In this document: positions 19,556-28,246 of the stretch, piece after piece
Numbering within the stretch: the stretch's first letter is position 1
Layout: each line of letters opens with the position of its first letter
From: Sulfurimonas hongkongensis
GTDB lineage: Bacteria; Campylobacterota; Campylobacteria; Campylobacterales; Sulfurimonadaceae
Direction: 5' to 3'
NCBI RefSeq assembly: GCF_000445475.1
Contig: NZ_AUPZ01000017.1
Span: forward strand, 1 to 64,000
DNA: 64,000 nucleotides
Notes under the pieces: generated by a model
The model's database searches: none
Told to the model about the DNA's origin: nothing
The model's input: only the letters and a program-made list of their open reading frames with translations
Made by a program: the position numbers and the translations under genes

Positions 19556-19962
19556 CTTTGTTTTCCTTTTTTAATCTCTTCTTTTCTTAGGTCTATGTTT
19601 GCTAATACATACTCTAAAAAGTTCAGAGTCATATCTACTTTTGCATCAATGCCCGTGTTATTTGGTGCTTGAAATCCCTCAAAAAGAACTAACATTCGCT
19701 CTCTAAGAGAGTTTAAAAAAGACTCTTCACTCTCCATAGAAACAGAGTCATCACTGTTTTCTATTTCTTTAAAAGTTTTCTGAATCTCTTGCTCTGACTC
19801 TTTTTTCTCTTTTATTATTGGAGATGATGAGAGTGTTTGTTTCTTTAGCTCATCTTTACTTTGAACCTTTTTAACCTCTATGGAGCTATTGAGAACTTTT
19901 TTTGTAGTCTCATTATCTTCCATCTCTGCTAAAGTTGATAGTATTACATCTTTTAATTCCAT
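19552..19962 (-). CDS. CiaD-like protein
   Basis: A 136-residue protein with a disordered, Ser/Glu/Lys-rich N-terminal half. Its C-terminal domain (about 80-136) has SFLNSLRERMLVLFEGFQAP and VDMTLNFLEYVLANIDLR, which matches the conserved domain of Campylobacter CiaD. CiaD is described as a secreted host-cell effector in C. jejuni, but the conserved C-terminal part is widespread in this class. The ATG at 19962 overlaps the preceding gene's stop; a GTG at 19977 is an alternative. The cellular role here is unknown. Confidence 0.7.
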   Translation of the reverse strand: MELKDVILSTLAEMEDNETTKKVLNSSIEVKKVQSKDELKKQTLSSSPIIKEKKESEQEIQKTFKEIENSDDSVSMESEESFLNSLRERMLVLFEGFQAPNNTGIDAKVDMTLNFLEYVLANIDLRKEEIKKGKQR

Positions 19963-20201
19963 GACTTTAGTAACCACCTTTCAAACTCTTTAAACTCAAC
20001 ATCAGCCTCCATCTTTACAAAAAAATCTCTCATTTGTGTATTTAGATCTGAAAACTTTTTTCTCTGGCCTTGAAGCCTTTTCATAGCGATTTTAGCCTCG
20101 CTATTTGTTGGATCTTTTTGCAAGATATTTTTATAAATCTCCAAAGCATCCTCTTTTAAGCCTTGGAGTTCATAGATATTGGCTAGTGTGAGAGTCTGCA
20201 T
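19953..20201 (-). CDS. Small tetratricopeptide-repeat protein
   Basis: 82 residues with one clear TPR unit near the start (TLANIYELQGLKEDALEIYK and NILQKDPTNSEAKIAMKRL), then a helical tail. There is no signal peptide. It begins 9 nt after leuB and its end overlaps the CiaD-like gene, so the two may act together. The function is not known. Confidence 0.8.
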   Translation of the reverse strand: MQTLTLANIYELQGLKEDALEIYKNILQKDPTNSEAKIAMKRLQGQRKKFSDLNTQMRDFFVKMEADVEFKEFERWLLKSWN

Positions 20202-20210
20202 CTAAAGTCT

Positions 20211-21278
20211 TTATCTAACTATATAGTTAGCGATGATAGAACCCATTTCGCTAGTAGAGCAGACTTCTTTAGCATCAAACTGAGCTAAGTCTTGAGTTCT
20301 ATAACCCTCACTTAGTGCTTTTTTAATAGCATCATCTATCTTTTTTGCTGCTGCAATCTCATCAAGTCCATATCTTAACATCATAGACGCAGATGCAATA
20401 GTAGCTATCGGGTTTGCAATACCTTGACCTGCTATATCTGGTGCTGAGCCATGGATAGGCTCATAAACGCCTATCTTTGCTCCAACTGATGCCGATGGCA
20501 GGAGCCCGATAGAGCCTGAGAGCATACTTGCTTCATCACTCAGTATATCTCCAAATATATTTCCAGTTAACATTACATCAAACTGTCTTGGATCTCGTAT
20601 GAGTTGCATTGCAGCGTTATCTACATACATATGACTAAGTTCTACTTCTGGGTACTCTTTTGCGACTTCTATGACTGTATCTCTCCAAAGTTGAGAAACA
20701 TCTAAAACATTTGCTTTATCAACTGAGCAAACTCTTTTAGATCTCTGCATTGCAATTTTAAAAGCTTGATGGGCGATGCGTACAATCTCATCACGAGTAT
20801 AAACCATAGTGTTCCAACCCTTGTCTGCTGTTCTACCCTTTGGCTCTCCAAAGTAGATTCCACCAATTAGTTCACGAACAACCATAAGGTCAACTCCCTT
20901 TACAACTGATGCTTTAAGGGATGAGGCATTTATAAGCTCATCATAAACAACAGCTGGACGTAGGTTTGCATAAACACCTAACTCTTTTCTAAACCTTAAG
21001 AGTCCGCTCTCTGGTCTCATTTCGCGAGGAAGCGTGTCCCATTTCTCTCCGCCGATAGCACCAAAAAGGACTGCGTCTGAATTAAGTGCGATATTTATAG
21101 TCTCTTTTGGTAGAGGATCTCCTGCAATATCATAAGCACAACCGCCCATCAGAGCCTCTTCATAGCTAAAACTAAAATCACTACAAGAAGCAACTGCGTC
21201 TAAGACTTTAACAGCTTCATCTACTATCTCAGGACCTATCCCATCACCTTTTATAAGTGCTATTTTATACTTTTTCAT
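20211..21278 (-). CDS. leuB: 3-isopropylmalate dehydrogenase
   Basis: NAD-dependent oxidative decarboxylase of leucine synthesis (355 aa). The motifs are [20 protein letters not shown] at the N-terminus, [17 protein letters not shown], the substrate-binding [15 protein letters not shown], and the metal site [20 protein letters not shown]. The C-terminal NAD-binding part contains [20 protein letters not shown]. The start overlaps the leuD stop by one base (TAATG). Confidence 0.96.
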   Translation of the reverse strand: MKKYKIALIKGDGIGPEIVDEAVKVLDAVASCSDFSFSYEEALMGGCAYDIAGDPLPKETINIALNSDAVLFGAIGGEKWDTLPREMRPESGLLRFRKELGVYANLRPAVVYDELINASSLKASVVKGVDLMVVRELIGGIYFGEPKGRTADKGWNTMVYTRDEIVRIAHQAFKIAMQRSKRVCSVDKANVLDVSQLWRDTVIEVAKEYPEVELSHMYVDNAAMQLIRDPRQFDVMLTGNIFGDILSDEASMLSGSIGLLPSASVGAKIGVYEPIHGSAPDIAGQGIANPIATIASASMMLRYGLDEIAAAKKIDDAIKKALSEGYRTQDLAQFDAKEVCSTSEMGSIIANYIVR

Positions 21279-21781
21279 TACTTACCTTTTATTTCGTTTT
21301 GAGCATAATTCATCAGACCACCAGCGTCTATAAGCTCTTGCATAAACTCAGGTATAGGAGTAAAGTTATATGTTTTATTTGTAGTTTTATTAGTGATAGT
21401 TCCGTTGTTCATATCCACGCTTATGCTGTCTCCTTGTGAAATCTGGTCACTCTCTTTGAGTTCAAATATAGGAAGCCCCATATTAAAAGAGTTTCTATAA
21501 AAAATTCTTGCAAAAGTTGGAGCTATAACTGCTGCTACACCTGCTGCTTTTAGTGCTATTGGTGCGTGTTCACGTGAACTTCCACAACCAAAATTTTCAC
21601 CTGCTACTATAACATCGCCTACGCTCATATTTTTTACAAAATCAGGATCTGCATCTTCCATAACATGCTTTGCTAACTCCTCTGGAACTGATGTACTAAG
21701 ATAACGTGCAGCGATTATTAAATCGGTGTCAATATCTCCTCCAAAAGTCCAAACTTTTCCTTCAATATTTGCTTTTTGCAT
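21278..21781 (-). CDS. leuD: 3-isopropylmalate dehydratase small subunit
   Basis: The swivel-domain partner of LeuC (167 aa), isomerising 2- to 3-isopropylmalate. It is the short bacterial/archaeal type, with [19 protein letters not shown], the conserved [20 protein letters not shown] and [16 protein letters not shown]. leuC is not in the window. It opens the operon leuD-leuB-TPR-ciaD-purU. Confidence 0.93.
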   Translation of the reverse strand: MQKANIEGKVWTFGGDIDTDLIIAARYLSTSVPEELAKHVMEDADPDFVKNMSVGDVIVAGENFGCGSSREHAPIALKAAGVAAVIAPTFARIFYRNSFNMGLPIFELKESDQISQGDSISVDMNNGTITNKTTNKTYNFTPIPEFMQELIDAGGLMNYAQNEIKGK

Positions 21782-21915
21782 ATCAAATCCTACTTATATT
21801 TTTAAAATATTTTCGTGATTGTATCCAAAGTGAGATTGGTATTAGTTTAAAAAAACTTTCATCAAAGATATTTATAGCAATCAATTGTGACTAAAATAAT
21901 CAAAGTTTACTTTAC

Positions 21916-21930
21916 TTTTAGATACAATAA
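21916..21930 (+). promoter_or_regulatory. Candidate promoter of the type I secretion operon
   Basis: TTTTAGATACAATAA contains a TACAAT -10 box (21923-21928), 35 nt before the first gene. The same 15 bases recur at 25375-25389, before the operon's third gene. Confidence 0.4.
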
Positions 21931-21962
21931 CTACTAACTAAAAGAACAGGACATAAACAACA

Positions 21963-24065
21963 GTGCTAACAGAAGATACTTTAAAAAAAGATCCATTGTT
22001 AAAATGCGTTAAGCATGTGCTAGATTTTTATTTTGGAGATGTTAGTTTTAAAAGCATAAGTGCTTTTTTTATAAAAAGTGATGTTTTTGATATACCTCAT
22101 GCAAAAGAGGTTTTAAAAAGTTTTAAACTAAACGTGCTTCAAAGAGAAATTAAAGCCGATGCTATTCAAACTAGCTTTCTTCCTTGCATAATCTTTGATG
22201 CTAAAGACAACCCTTTAGTATATCTCAAAAAAACAAAAGACAGAGCTACTATACTCAACCCTACAGACAACAAAGAGCTTGAAATTAGCCTTGATGGGCT
22301 TAAGCTATACAAAAAAGCACTCCTTATATTTAGAGATACAGACCATATAAAGCAGATGGATTCAGATGAAAAGAAATCTTGGTTTTATGAGCCTCTTCGT
22401 GCTAACTGGAGAGTATATGTTGAGATAGCGATACTTACACTATTTATAAATATTTTTGCCCTTGCTATTCCTCTTTTTATTATGAATATATACAACAGAG
22501 TTGTGCCAAATCAGGCTTATGAGACGCTCTTTGTCTTAGCTAGTGGAACTCTACTCATTCTTATCTTTGACATCATACTTAAGTATGCAAGAAGCCACAT
22601 TATAGAGAATGTTTCAAAAGATTTAGGACTCTTTTGGGAAGAAGAGTTGATGCGAAAGATGATGCTTATAGATACAGAGCATGACAAATATATGTCAGGA
22701 AGTAAAGCAAATCTTTTTAAAGAACTCCAGCTGGTTCGTGATTTTTTTACAAACAAGTCTATGGTTCAAATCATAGACTTTCCATTTTTTATAATAGCTA
22801 TCTTAGTTATCTATCTTCTCTCGCCTATTATTGCCATTGTGCCTTTTATCTTCGCAGTCCTTATCATACTTTTTAATTTTTTAATGCAAAAACCCATCTC
22901 AAAACTGAGTAAAAATAGCTCTGAGAACCTTCAACTAAAATATAGCTTTATCTATGAGTCTATACAAGGAACGCAGAGTATCAAACTAAACAACGCAACT
23001 CCCACAAGATTGCATCTTTGGAGAAATATTGTAGCTTTCGCTGATGGCATTGGGATGAGGATACAGTCTCTTCATACACTCTCTATGAATGTCTCTCAGT
23101 TTTTGCTACAACTTGTAGTCATTATTGTCGTTATTTTAGGAGTTTTTGAGATATCAGAGAAGAACTTAAGTGTTGGAGCACTTATCGCCGTTACAATGCT
23201 TGCTAGTCGCGCAATGGTGCCTATAGTTAGTCTATCTGCCATTGTTATTAGAGTAAAAGAGATGAGTGAGTCTATAGATCGCATAGATGAGTTTATGTCA
23301 AAACCAACGGAAGACAAAGAGAGTGCTGAGTCTGGAGTTGGAAATCTCAAAGGAAGAGTTGAGTTTAAAAATGTCTCCTTTTCTTTTGATGAGAGCAAAC
23401 ATAAAGCCATTGACAATGTCTCTTTTATGATAGAAGCTGGCGAGAGAGTTGGCATCATAGGTCAAACTGGTGCTGGAAAAAGCACACTTCTAAATCTTTT
23501 GATGGGACTATATAAGCCAACATCTGGTTCTATCTATCTTGATAACCATGATATCTCTACTATTCATCCAGTAGAAATTCGTCAAAATATCGGCATCATG
23601 CCTCAAGAGCCATTTTTATTTAATGCTACTATAAAAGAGAATATAGAGCTTTTTCGCCCAATCAGTAAAGAGAGAATGTTAGAGATAGTAAACTTTGTTG
23701 GACTTGGTGATTTGATTAAAAAATCTGGCAAAGGTGATGCTTTTCAAGTCGGCGAAAGAGGCTCAAATCTTTCAGTTGGGCAGAGACATTTGGTCTCACT
23801 AGCCCGTGCAATAGCCTCACAACCAGCAATGCTAATCTTAGATGAACCTACTTCGGGGCTTGATATTGGACTAGAAAAAAGGCTTATAGATAAACTAAAA
23901 AGTGGCTTAGGGACAGACAAGACTCTTATAGTTATCACACATAGATTAGCAGCCTTGGAACTAGTAGATAGGATTTTAGTTATAAATGAGGGAAGAGTTG
24001 TAGCTGATGGACCAAGAGACAAAGTTTTAGAGACGCTTAGAAACCAGCCAAAAGGTACACAATGA
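21963..24065 (+). CDS. Type I secretion ABC transporter (LapB/RtxB-like)
   Basis: Inner-membrane exporter ATPase (700 aa) of the type I secretion system. Residues 1-about 125 form a C39-like domain without a catalytic Cys, so it probably holds the substrate and does not cut it, as in LapB and HlyB. The membrane domain is at about 145-430. The ABC domain has Walker A GQTGAGKS at 500-507, signature LSVGQ at 603-607 and Walker B LILDEPT at 624-630. It starts at GTG and overlaps the HlyD gene by 4 nt. The likely substrate is the RTX adhesin encoded at 35236-41820. Confidence 0.93.
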   Translation: MLTEDTLKKDPLLKCVKHVLDFYFGDVSFKSISAFFIKSDVFDIPHAKEVLKSFKLNVLQREIKADAIQTSFLPCIIFDAKDNPLVYLKKTKDRATILNPTDNKELEISLDGLKLYKKALLIFRDTDHIKQMDSDEKKSWFYEPLRANWRVYVEIAILTLFINIFALAIPLFIMNIYNRVVPNQAYETLFVLASGTLLILIFDIILKYARSHIIENVSKDLGLFWEEELMRKMMLIDTEHDKYMSGSKANLFKELQLVRDFFTNKSMVQIIDFPFFIIAILVIYLLSPIIAIVPFIFAVLIILFNFLMQKPISKLSKNSSENLQLKYSFIYESIQGTQSIKLNNATPTRLHLWRNIVAFADGIGMRIQSLHTLSMNVSQFLLQLVVIIVVILGVFEISEKNLSVGALIAVTMLASRAMVPIVSLSAIVIRVKEMSESIDRIDEFMSKPTEDKESAESGVGNLKGRVEFKNVSFSFDESKHKAIDNVSFMIEAGERVGIIGQTGAGKSTLLNLLMGLYKPTSGSIYLDNHDISTIHPVEIRQNIGIMPQEPFLFNATIKENIELFRPISKERMLEIVNFVGLGDLIKKSGKGDAFQVGERGSNLSVGQRHLVSLARAIASQPAMLILDEPTSGLDIGLEKRLIDKLKSGLGTDKTLIVITHRLAALELVDRILVINEGRVVADGPRDKVLETLRNQPKGTQ

Positions 24066-25336
24066 GCTATAGATACCTAGAAGAGAGAAGTTGGAACTAT
24101 CGTTTTTTTGTGCTTCCTATCATTGTTTTTATAACTGTTTTTTTAGTCTGGTCTTATTATGCTGAGATAGATGAGAGTGTTAAGGGAGTTGGGAAGGTTA
24201 TCCCATCAGGGCAGACTAGGCTCCTGCAACACTTAGAAGGTGGGATAATCACTGATATTTTAGTTGCTGAGGGAGATGTTGTTAAAAAAGGTCAGGTTTT
24301 ATTTAGAATTAAAAACCAGTACTTTATATCAGAACAGAAAGAAAACATCATACAACTCACAGCATATCAAGCCAAACTAAAGAGAATAACTGCCCTACTC
24401 CAAGATGAAAAAGAGTTGACTTTCGATAAAGATATTTATGAGAGCATCCCTCATATTATAGAGAATGAGATTGCTATATTTGAGTCTCAAAAGAGAAGAG
24501 ATGACTCAGAATTATCGATTTTAAAAGAGCAACTTAACCAAAAAAAGGCTCAATTAAGAGAGCTTGAAGTAAGACTAGAAAATCTCTCTATGGAGTATAA
24601 CTTAGCAGAGCAAAATATGAAAATCCAAGATGAACTTAGTAAAAAAGGTGCAATATCCAAAGAGAAGTATCTACAAAGTCTATCCGCAAAACAAAAACTC
24701 TACACTCAGCTACAAGAGACAAGATACACTATACCAGTTTTAAAAACAGAAATAAAGGAGTTTGTTAACAAGATAAACTCTAAAAAACTTGACATTAGGT
24801 CTAAGCTTCTTCAAGAAAACAGTGAAGTTCAAATTGAGATAAAAAAGCTACAGGAGCTTATGCAAACAGATATTGATAGAAACACAAGGATAGCAGTTAC
24901 AAGCCCCACTAAAGGAATAGTAAATAAAATAAACTATAACACTATTGGTGGAATTGTAAAATCTGGTGAGACCATAGCTGAGATATCACCTCTAGAAGAT
25001 GAGTTGATGATAGAGGCTAAGATAAACACAGCGGATAGAGCTTATATCTACCCTGGTCAAGATGTTTTTATAGAGATAACAGCCTATGAGTCCTCAAAAT
25101 ACGGTCTTGTAAAGGGTAAGCTCATAGGTATATCGCCTGATAGTTCAACTGATGAGAAAGGTGGAAACTTTTACACCATAAAAGTAAGAGCAAATAACTA
25201 TAAGTTTGATGATGACTCTCCCATACTAATAGGAATGACAGCAAATGTAAATATACTCACAGGTAAAAGAACTATCCTCCACTACTTGCTAAAACCTATG
25301 AAAGATATAAAATACAGAGCTTTAACTGAGCACTAG
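24062..25336 (+). CDS. Type I secretion membrane-fusion protein (HlyD/LapC family)
   Basis: Periplasmic adaptor (424 aa) linking the ABC exporter to TolC. One membrane helix near the N-terminus (about 15-36) is followed by a lipoyl-like half (GKVIPSGQTRLLQHLEGGII). A long coiled coil comes next (about 95-265), then a second lipoyl/beta-barrel part (VTSPTKGIVNKINYNTIGGIV) and a C-terminal beta domain. LQHLEGGIITDILVAEGD is typical of the LapC/HlyD family. It overlaps the ABC gene by 4 nt. Confidence 0.93.
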   Translation: MSYRYLEERSWNYRFFVLPIIVFITVFLVWSYYAEIDESVKGVGKVIPSGQTRLLQHLEGGIITDILVAEGDVVKKGQVLFRIKNQYFISEQKENIIQLTAYQAKLKRITALLQDEKELTFDKDIYESIPHIIENEIAIFESQKRRDDSELSILKEQLNQKKAQLRELEVRLENLSMEYNLAEQNMKIQDELSKKGAISKEKYLQSLSAKQKLYTQLQETRYTIPVLKTEIKEFVNKINSKKLDIRSKLLQENSEVQIEIKKLQELMQTDIDRNTRIAVTSPTKGIVNKINYNTIGGIVKSGETIAEISPLEDELMIEAKINTADRAYIYPGQDVFIEITAYESSKYGLVKGKLIGISPDSSTDEKGGNFYTIKVRANNYKFDDDSPILIGMTANVNILTGKRTILHYLLKPMKDIKYRALTEH

Positions 25337-25374
25337 ATAGTGTTTTTTAGAGATATTTATCAATTATAAGAACA

Positions 25375-25389
25375 TTTTAGATACAATAA
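25375..25389 (+). promoter_or_regulatory. Candidate internal promoter in the secretion operon
   Basis: This is an exact second copy of TTTTAGATACAATAA (TACAAT at 25382-25387), in the 175-bp gap after the HlyD gene. It may give a separate transcript for the downstream genes. Confidence 0.4.
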
Positions 25390-25468
25390 TGACTATTTTT
25401 AACATTTATGTTTAAAAGAAAATTAAGATATAGATTTTAGCAAGATGAATTAGCCCCAAGGAAACTAT

Positions 25469-25507
25469 ATGAAGAGTGTCAAATTAACAACTTCAAAAAA
25501 GGATTAG
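25469..25507 (+). CDS. Possible 12-residue leader peptide
   Basis: ATG with AAGGA about 7 nt upstream, coding MKSVKLTTSKKD and ending in TAG. Its end overlaps the Shine-Dalgarno region (AAAAGGA) of the next gene. It could be a leader that controls re-initiation, or a chance ORF. Confidence 0.25.
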   Translation: MKSVKLTTSKKD

Positions 25508-25511
25508 AGTA

Positions 25512-26465
25512 GTGTTTGGCTTTATAAAGATGCTTAACAATTTAATGACTAAATTGAAGCAAAACAAAAGATTGTGGTTTACAACCGTTTTTATTGTAGC
25601 TTGTGCTGGGATAAGCTTAGCTTTATTTATGTTAGTAAGTACAACAGACAACATCTCAAAAGAGGTTTATGCTAGTCAAACTCAAGAGTTTGTTCAAACA
25701 TATAAAGATTTAGAAAAACTACAAGAGATAAAACTTCAAGAGATCTCAATGCTTGCCTCTTACGATACAACTCTTATCCAAGCCCTACAAGATAACAACA
25801 TTGTGAGTATTACAAAGATAGAAGAAAGTATACAAGCAAAACTAACTCAAAAAAATCAAAACACTCTTAGTGTTAAGTTTTACTCCGCACAAAACACTAC
25901 TGAGAAACTTCGTAGCTCCGTAGTCTCTGCCTTGCAGACTAAAAATAATATCTTTGGTATAGAAGTTCTCTTTGATGGTGTTTTTTATGTATATCTCTCG
26001 CCCATCATTAAAGATAATGTGGTCATTGGTATTGTTGAAGCAAAAGAGAGCATCTACTCTGTAAAGAACAGTTTTGATAGAAGAGCTAAAGAGTTTACCT
26101 TTTTACTAGATAAGAAAATGTTGCCCTTTTTATCACTAAAAAACAGAGATGGTGTCTATAGTGATATAGGAAAAAACCACATAGTAAATATTAAGATGCA
26201 TGGCAACAAAATAGTTTCATATATTAGTGCCCTTGATGATAAAACTTTAGAAGACCTCACTAAGGAAAATTATATATCTGATAAAGAGTACTTTTTAAAC
26301 TCAACAATCATAAGAGATATAAATGGCGTAGATATTGGGCTTGTCATCTTAGGTGAGAGTATTAGCCAAGATAGTAGCTTTATAAATATGGTCCAAAAAA
26401 TGGCAAATCAAGTAGTTATGATAACTCTTGGGCTTATTGTCTCACTACTACTGTTTTTACTTTAA
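25512..26465 (+). CDS. Two-membrane-segment periplasmic protein with Cache-like sensor region, no output domain
   Basis: 317 residues. The first membrane helix is at about 21-43 (WFTTVFIVACAGISLALFML) and the second at about 296-317, ending the protein (ITLGLIVSLLLFLL). The 250 residues between are periplasmic and resemble double-Cache sensors of chemoreceptors (IFGIEVLFDGVFYVYLSPII, ILGESIS near the exit). No HAMP, methyl-accepting or kinase domain follows; the next gene starts 15 nt later. The start is GTG with AAAAGGA 8 nt upstream. It may pass a signal to the membrane complex encoded next, or serve as structural scaffold. Confidence 0.7.
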   Translation: MFGFIKMLNNLMTKLKQNKRLWFTTVFIVACAGISLALFMLVSTTDNISKEVYASQTQEFVQTYKDLEKLQEIKLQEISMLASYDTTLIQALQDNNIVSITKIEESIQAKLTQKNQNTLSVKFYSAQNTTEKLRSSVVSALQTKNNIFGIEVLFDGVFYVYLSPIIKDNVVIGIVEAKESIYSVKNSFDRRAKEFTFLLDKKMLPFLSLKNRDGVYSDIGKNHIVNIKMHGNKIVSYISALDDKTLEDLTKENYISDKEYFLNSTIIRDINGVDIGLVILGESISQDSSFINMVQKMANQVVMITLGLIVSLLLFLL

Positions 26466-26479
26466 GGAGATATTAGCTG

Positions 26480-27562
26480 ATGCGTAGATTACGGATACTT
26501 AAAGTTTATGGAATTTTATGGTTATTTATATTTTTTATAGTATATTCAAACCTCTCTGCCATTTATGGTTTTTTTATCACAACCTTAACGTTTAACATCG
26601 CTGTACTTACAGTTCTATCTATCGGAATAGTAATTATTTTAAAGGCCTCTATGGAACTTGTAATGCTAACAGGTACATTTGCAGTAGTTAGATATAAAAA
26701 AGGTGGCTCTTTAGAGTTTTACCTAAATGGAATAGATAAAATATTTCCAGAAAATGTTGCTAAGATGTTTGCACAAAGAGCATCACATCAAAATATATAC
26801 TTTACACATAGCGAAGCAGCTGATGTAGTAGACTGGCTTGAAGAGAAGTTTATAAATCAAAAAAGCTTTATTACCTTTTTTGTTAGTATGTGTTTGATGA
26901 TAGGACTTCTCGGAACTTTCTCGGGACTACTGATATCACTAAATGAGATGGGGACAATAGTTCTCTCTCTACAAGGTGATGTAAACCTCGGTGAAGTTAT
27001 GAGAAGATTAGAGGGCCCTATTAGCGGTATGTCTATAGGTTTTGGCTCATCTTTGTTTGGAGTGGCTTCTGCTATCATACTTAGCGTAAAGGGCTACATA
27101 TTAGAAAAAAATCAAGCTACCTTTATAGAAGATATACATGACTGGATAAGCTCTTTAATTATAGAGTCTCCTGTAAGCTCATCAGGTGTTGCAGTAAGTG
27201 GTGGTGGTTCTTCAATGTCTCAAATTATGGAGATTTTTACAGATAAGATAAGCAACTTTACAAGTAGCATGCAAGAGTCAAACAAAGCAAATGAGAACAT
27301 ATTAAAAATCTTATCTCAAAGCATAGATGGAGAGTCACAAGCCGCAAAAAATGAGATGCTCGCACTTGAGAATATCTCAGCTGGTATAAAAGACTTAAAC
27401 ATAAGTAGCTATCAGAGTTCATCATCTTTAGTTAGCTCCATAGAAGACCTCTCAGCTGCTACTGTTAACTCTGGAAGAAGCATAAAAGCAATGCTAGAAC
27501 TTCAAGAAAAAAACAATGAAATGTTAAGTAAGCTACTTAGCAAACTAGATGCAAAGGCTTAA
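26480..27562 (+). CDS. ExbB/TolQ/MotA-like ion-channel protein
   Basis: 360 residues with four membrane helices: about 10-28, 37-60, 130-155 and 183-205. The third has the TolQ/ExbB hallmark GLLGTFSGLL (142-151), and the fourth (GMSIGFGSSLFGVASAIIL) matches the paired channel helix. A long cytoplasmic tail (about 206-360) is Ser-rich and helical. These proteins form a pentamer around a dimer of a MotB/ExbD-type partner and use the ion gradient to do mechanical work. The MotB-like gene follows 5 nt downstream. Confidence 0.8.
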   Translation: MRRLRILKVYGILWLFIFFIVYSNLSAIYGFFITTLTFNIAVLTVLSIGIVIILKASMELVMLTGTFAVVRYKKGGSLEFYLNGIDKIFPENVAKMFAQRASHQNIYFTHSEAADVVDWLEEKFINQKSFITFFVSMCLMIGLLGTFSGLLISLNEMGTIVLSLQGDVNLGEVMRRLEGPISGMSIGFGSSLFGVASAIILSVKGYILEKNQATFIEDIHDWISSLIIESPVSSSGVAVSGGGSSMSQIMEIFTDKISNFTSSMQESNKANENILKILSQSIDGESQAAKNEMLALENISAGIKDLNISSYQSSSSLVSSIEDLSAATVNSGRSIKAMLELQEKNNEMLSKLLSKLDAKA

Positions 27563-27567
27563 GTAGA

Positions 27568-28221
27568 ATGGCAAAAAAAAGGGTAGAACCATTTAACCCG
27601 TGGCCAGGATTTGTGGATCTTTTTGCTTCGGTTATTATGGTTATTCTGATGTTTATGCTTGTTCTTATCATTAACATCTCTTACTATTCACAGTTTAAGT
27701 ATAAGATATCTTATACTGGGACTGTCCCTATAAAAGAAGAGACCATTGTTAAGAGTGTAGATGTTGTCAAAACAGCTATAACAGAAGTTGAGCTAAAAAA
27801 AGAGAAAGAAAAAGAGAAAAAAATTATAAGCGCTGGTTTGGATTATAGTAACATTGAAAACAATAACACAAAACAAGACAATCTTATCTATGAAGACTGG
27901 ATGGTTATAAAATATCTAAACAGTGAAGTTATTTTAGATCAAAAATCTATAAAAGAGATAGAAAAATTTTTACTTAGTGCTAAAGAGAAGTATTTTGGTC
28001 ACTATGTCTCCATCTATATAAAAGAGCCGCAAAATCAAGTGAGTGCATCTGTAGCAAAACAGTTAGCACTATCTAGAATCTTAAATATAAGAAACTTGAT
28101 TCGTAAACTAGACTATGCAAATGATGATGTAGTAATTAGATTAAAAGAGAAGATTCCACAAAACAATCTTGTCGAACATGAGTCTGGATATGCAGTTATC
28201 CTTATAAATAGAAAAAGATGA
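27568..28221 (+). CDS. MotB/ExbD-like stator partner with OmpA-like C-terminus
   Basis: 217 residues. The N-terminus NPWPGFVDLFASVIMVILMF has one membrane helix (about 13-36) with a single acidic residue, D17, in the place of the ion-binding Asp of MotB, ExbD and TolR. A Lys/Glu-rich linker (about 60-100) leads to a periplasmic domain (about 110-215) with an OmpA/MotB-like pattern (VILDQKSIKEIEKFLL, ALSRILNIRNLIRKL). The peptidoglycan-binding residues are not clearly conserved. It pairs with the upstream ExbB-like protein. It is not flagellar MotB, because the context is a type I secretion operon. Confidence 0.75.
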   Translation: MAKKRVEPFNPWPGFVDLFASVIMVILMFMLVLIINISYYSQFKYKISYTGTVPIKEETIVKSVDVVKTAITEVELKKEKEKEKKIISAGLDYSNIENNNTKQDNLIYEDWMVIKYLNSEVILDQKSIKEIEKFLLSAKEKYFGHYVSIYIKEPQNQVSASVAKQLALSRILNIRNLIRKLDYANDDVVIRLKEKIPQNNLVEHESGYAVILINRKR

Positions 28222-28246
28222 TAATTTTTAATAAAGGATATCTTAA

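Noticed and set aside
25390-25511. Possible c-di-GMP riboswitch before the sensor gene
   Set aside because: The conserved GEMM core sequences are not present in the gap, and no suitable two-helix fold was found by eye.
27568-28221. Flagellar stator protein MotB
   Set aside because: It lies in a type I secretion operon, the peptidoglycan-binding pattern is weak, and its partner has the TolQ/ExbB motif GLLGT.
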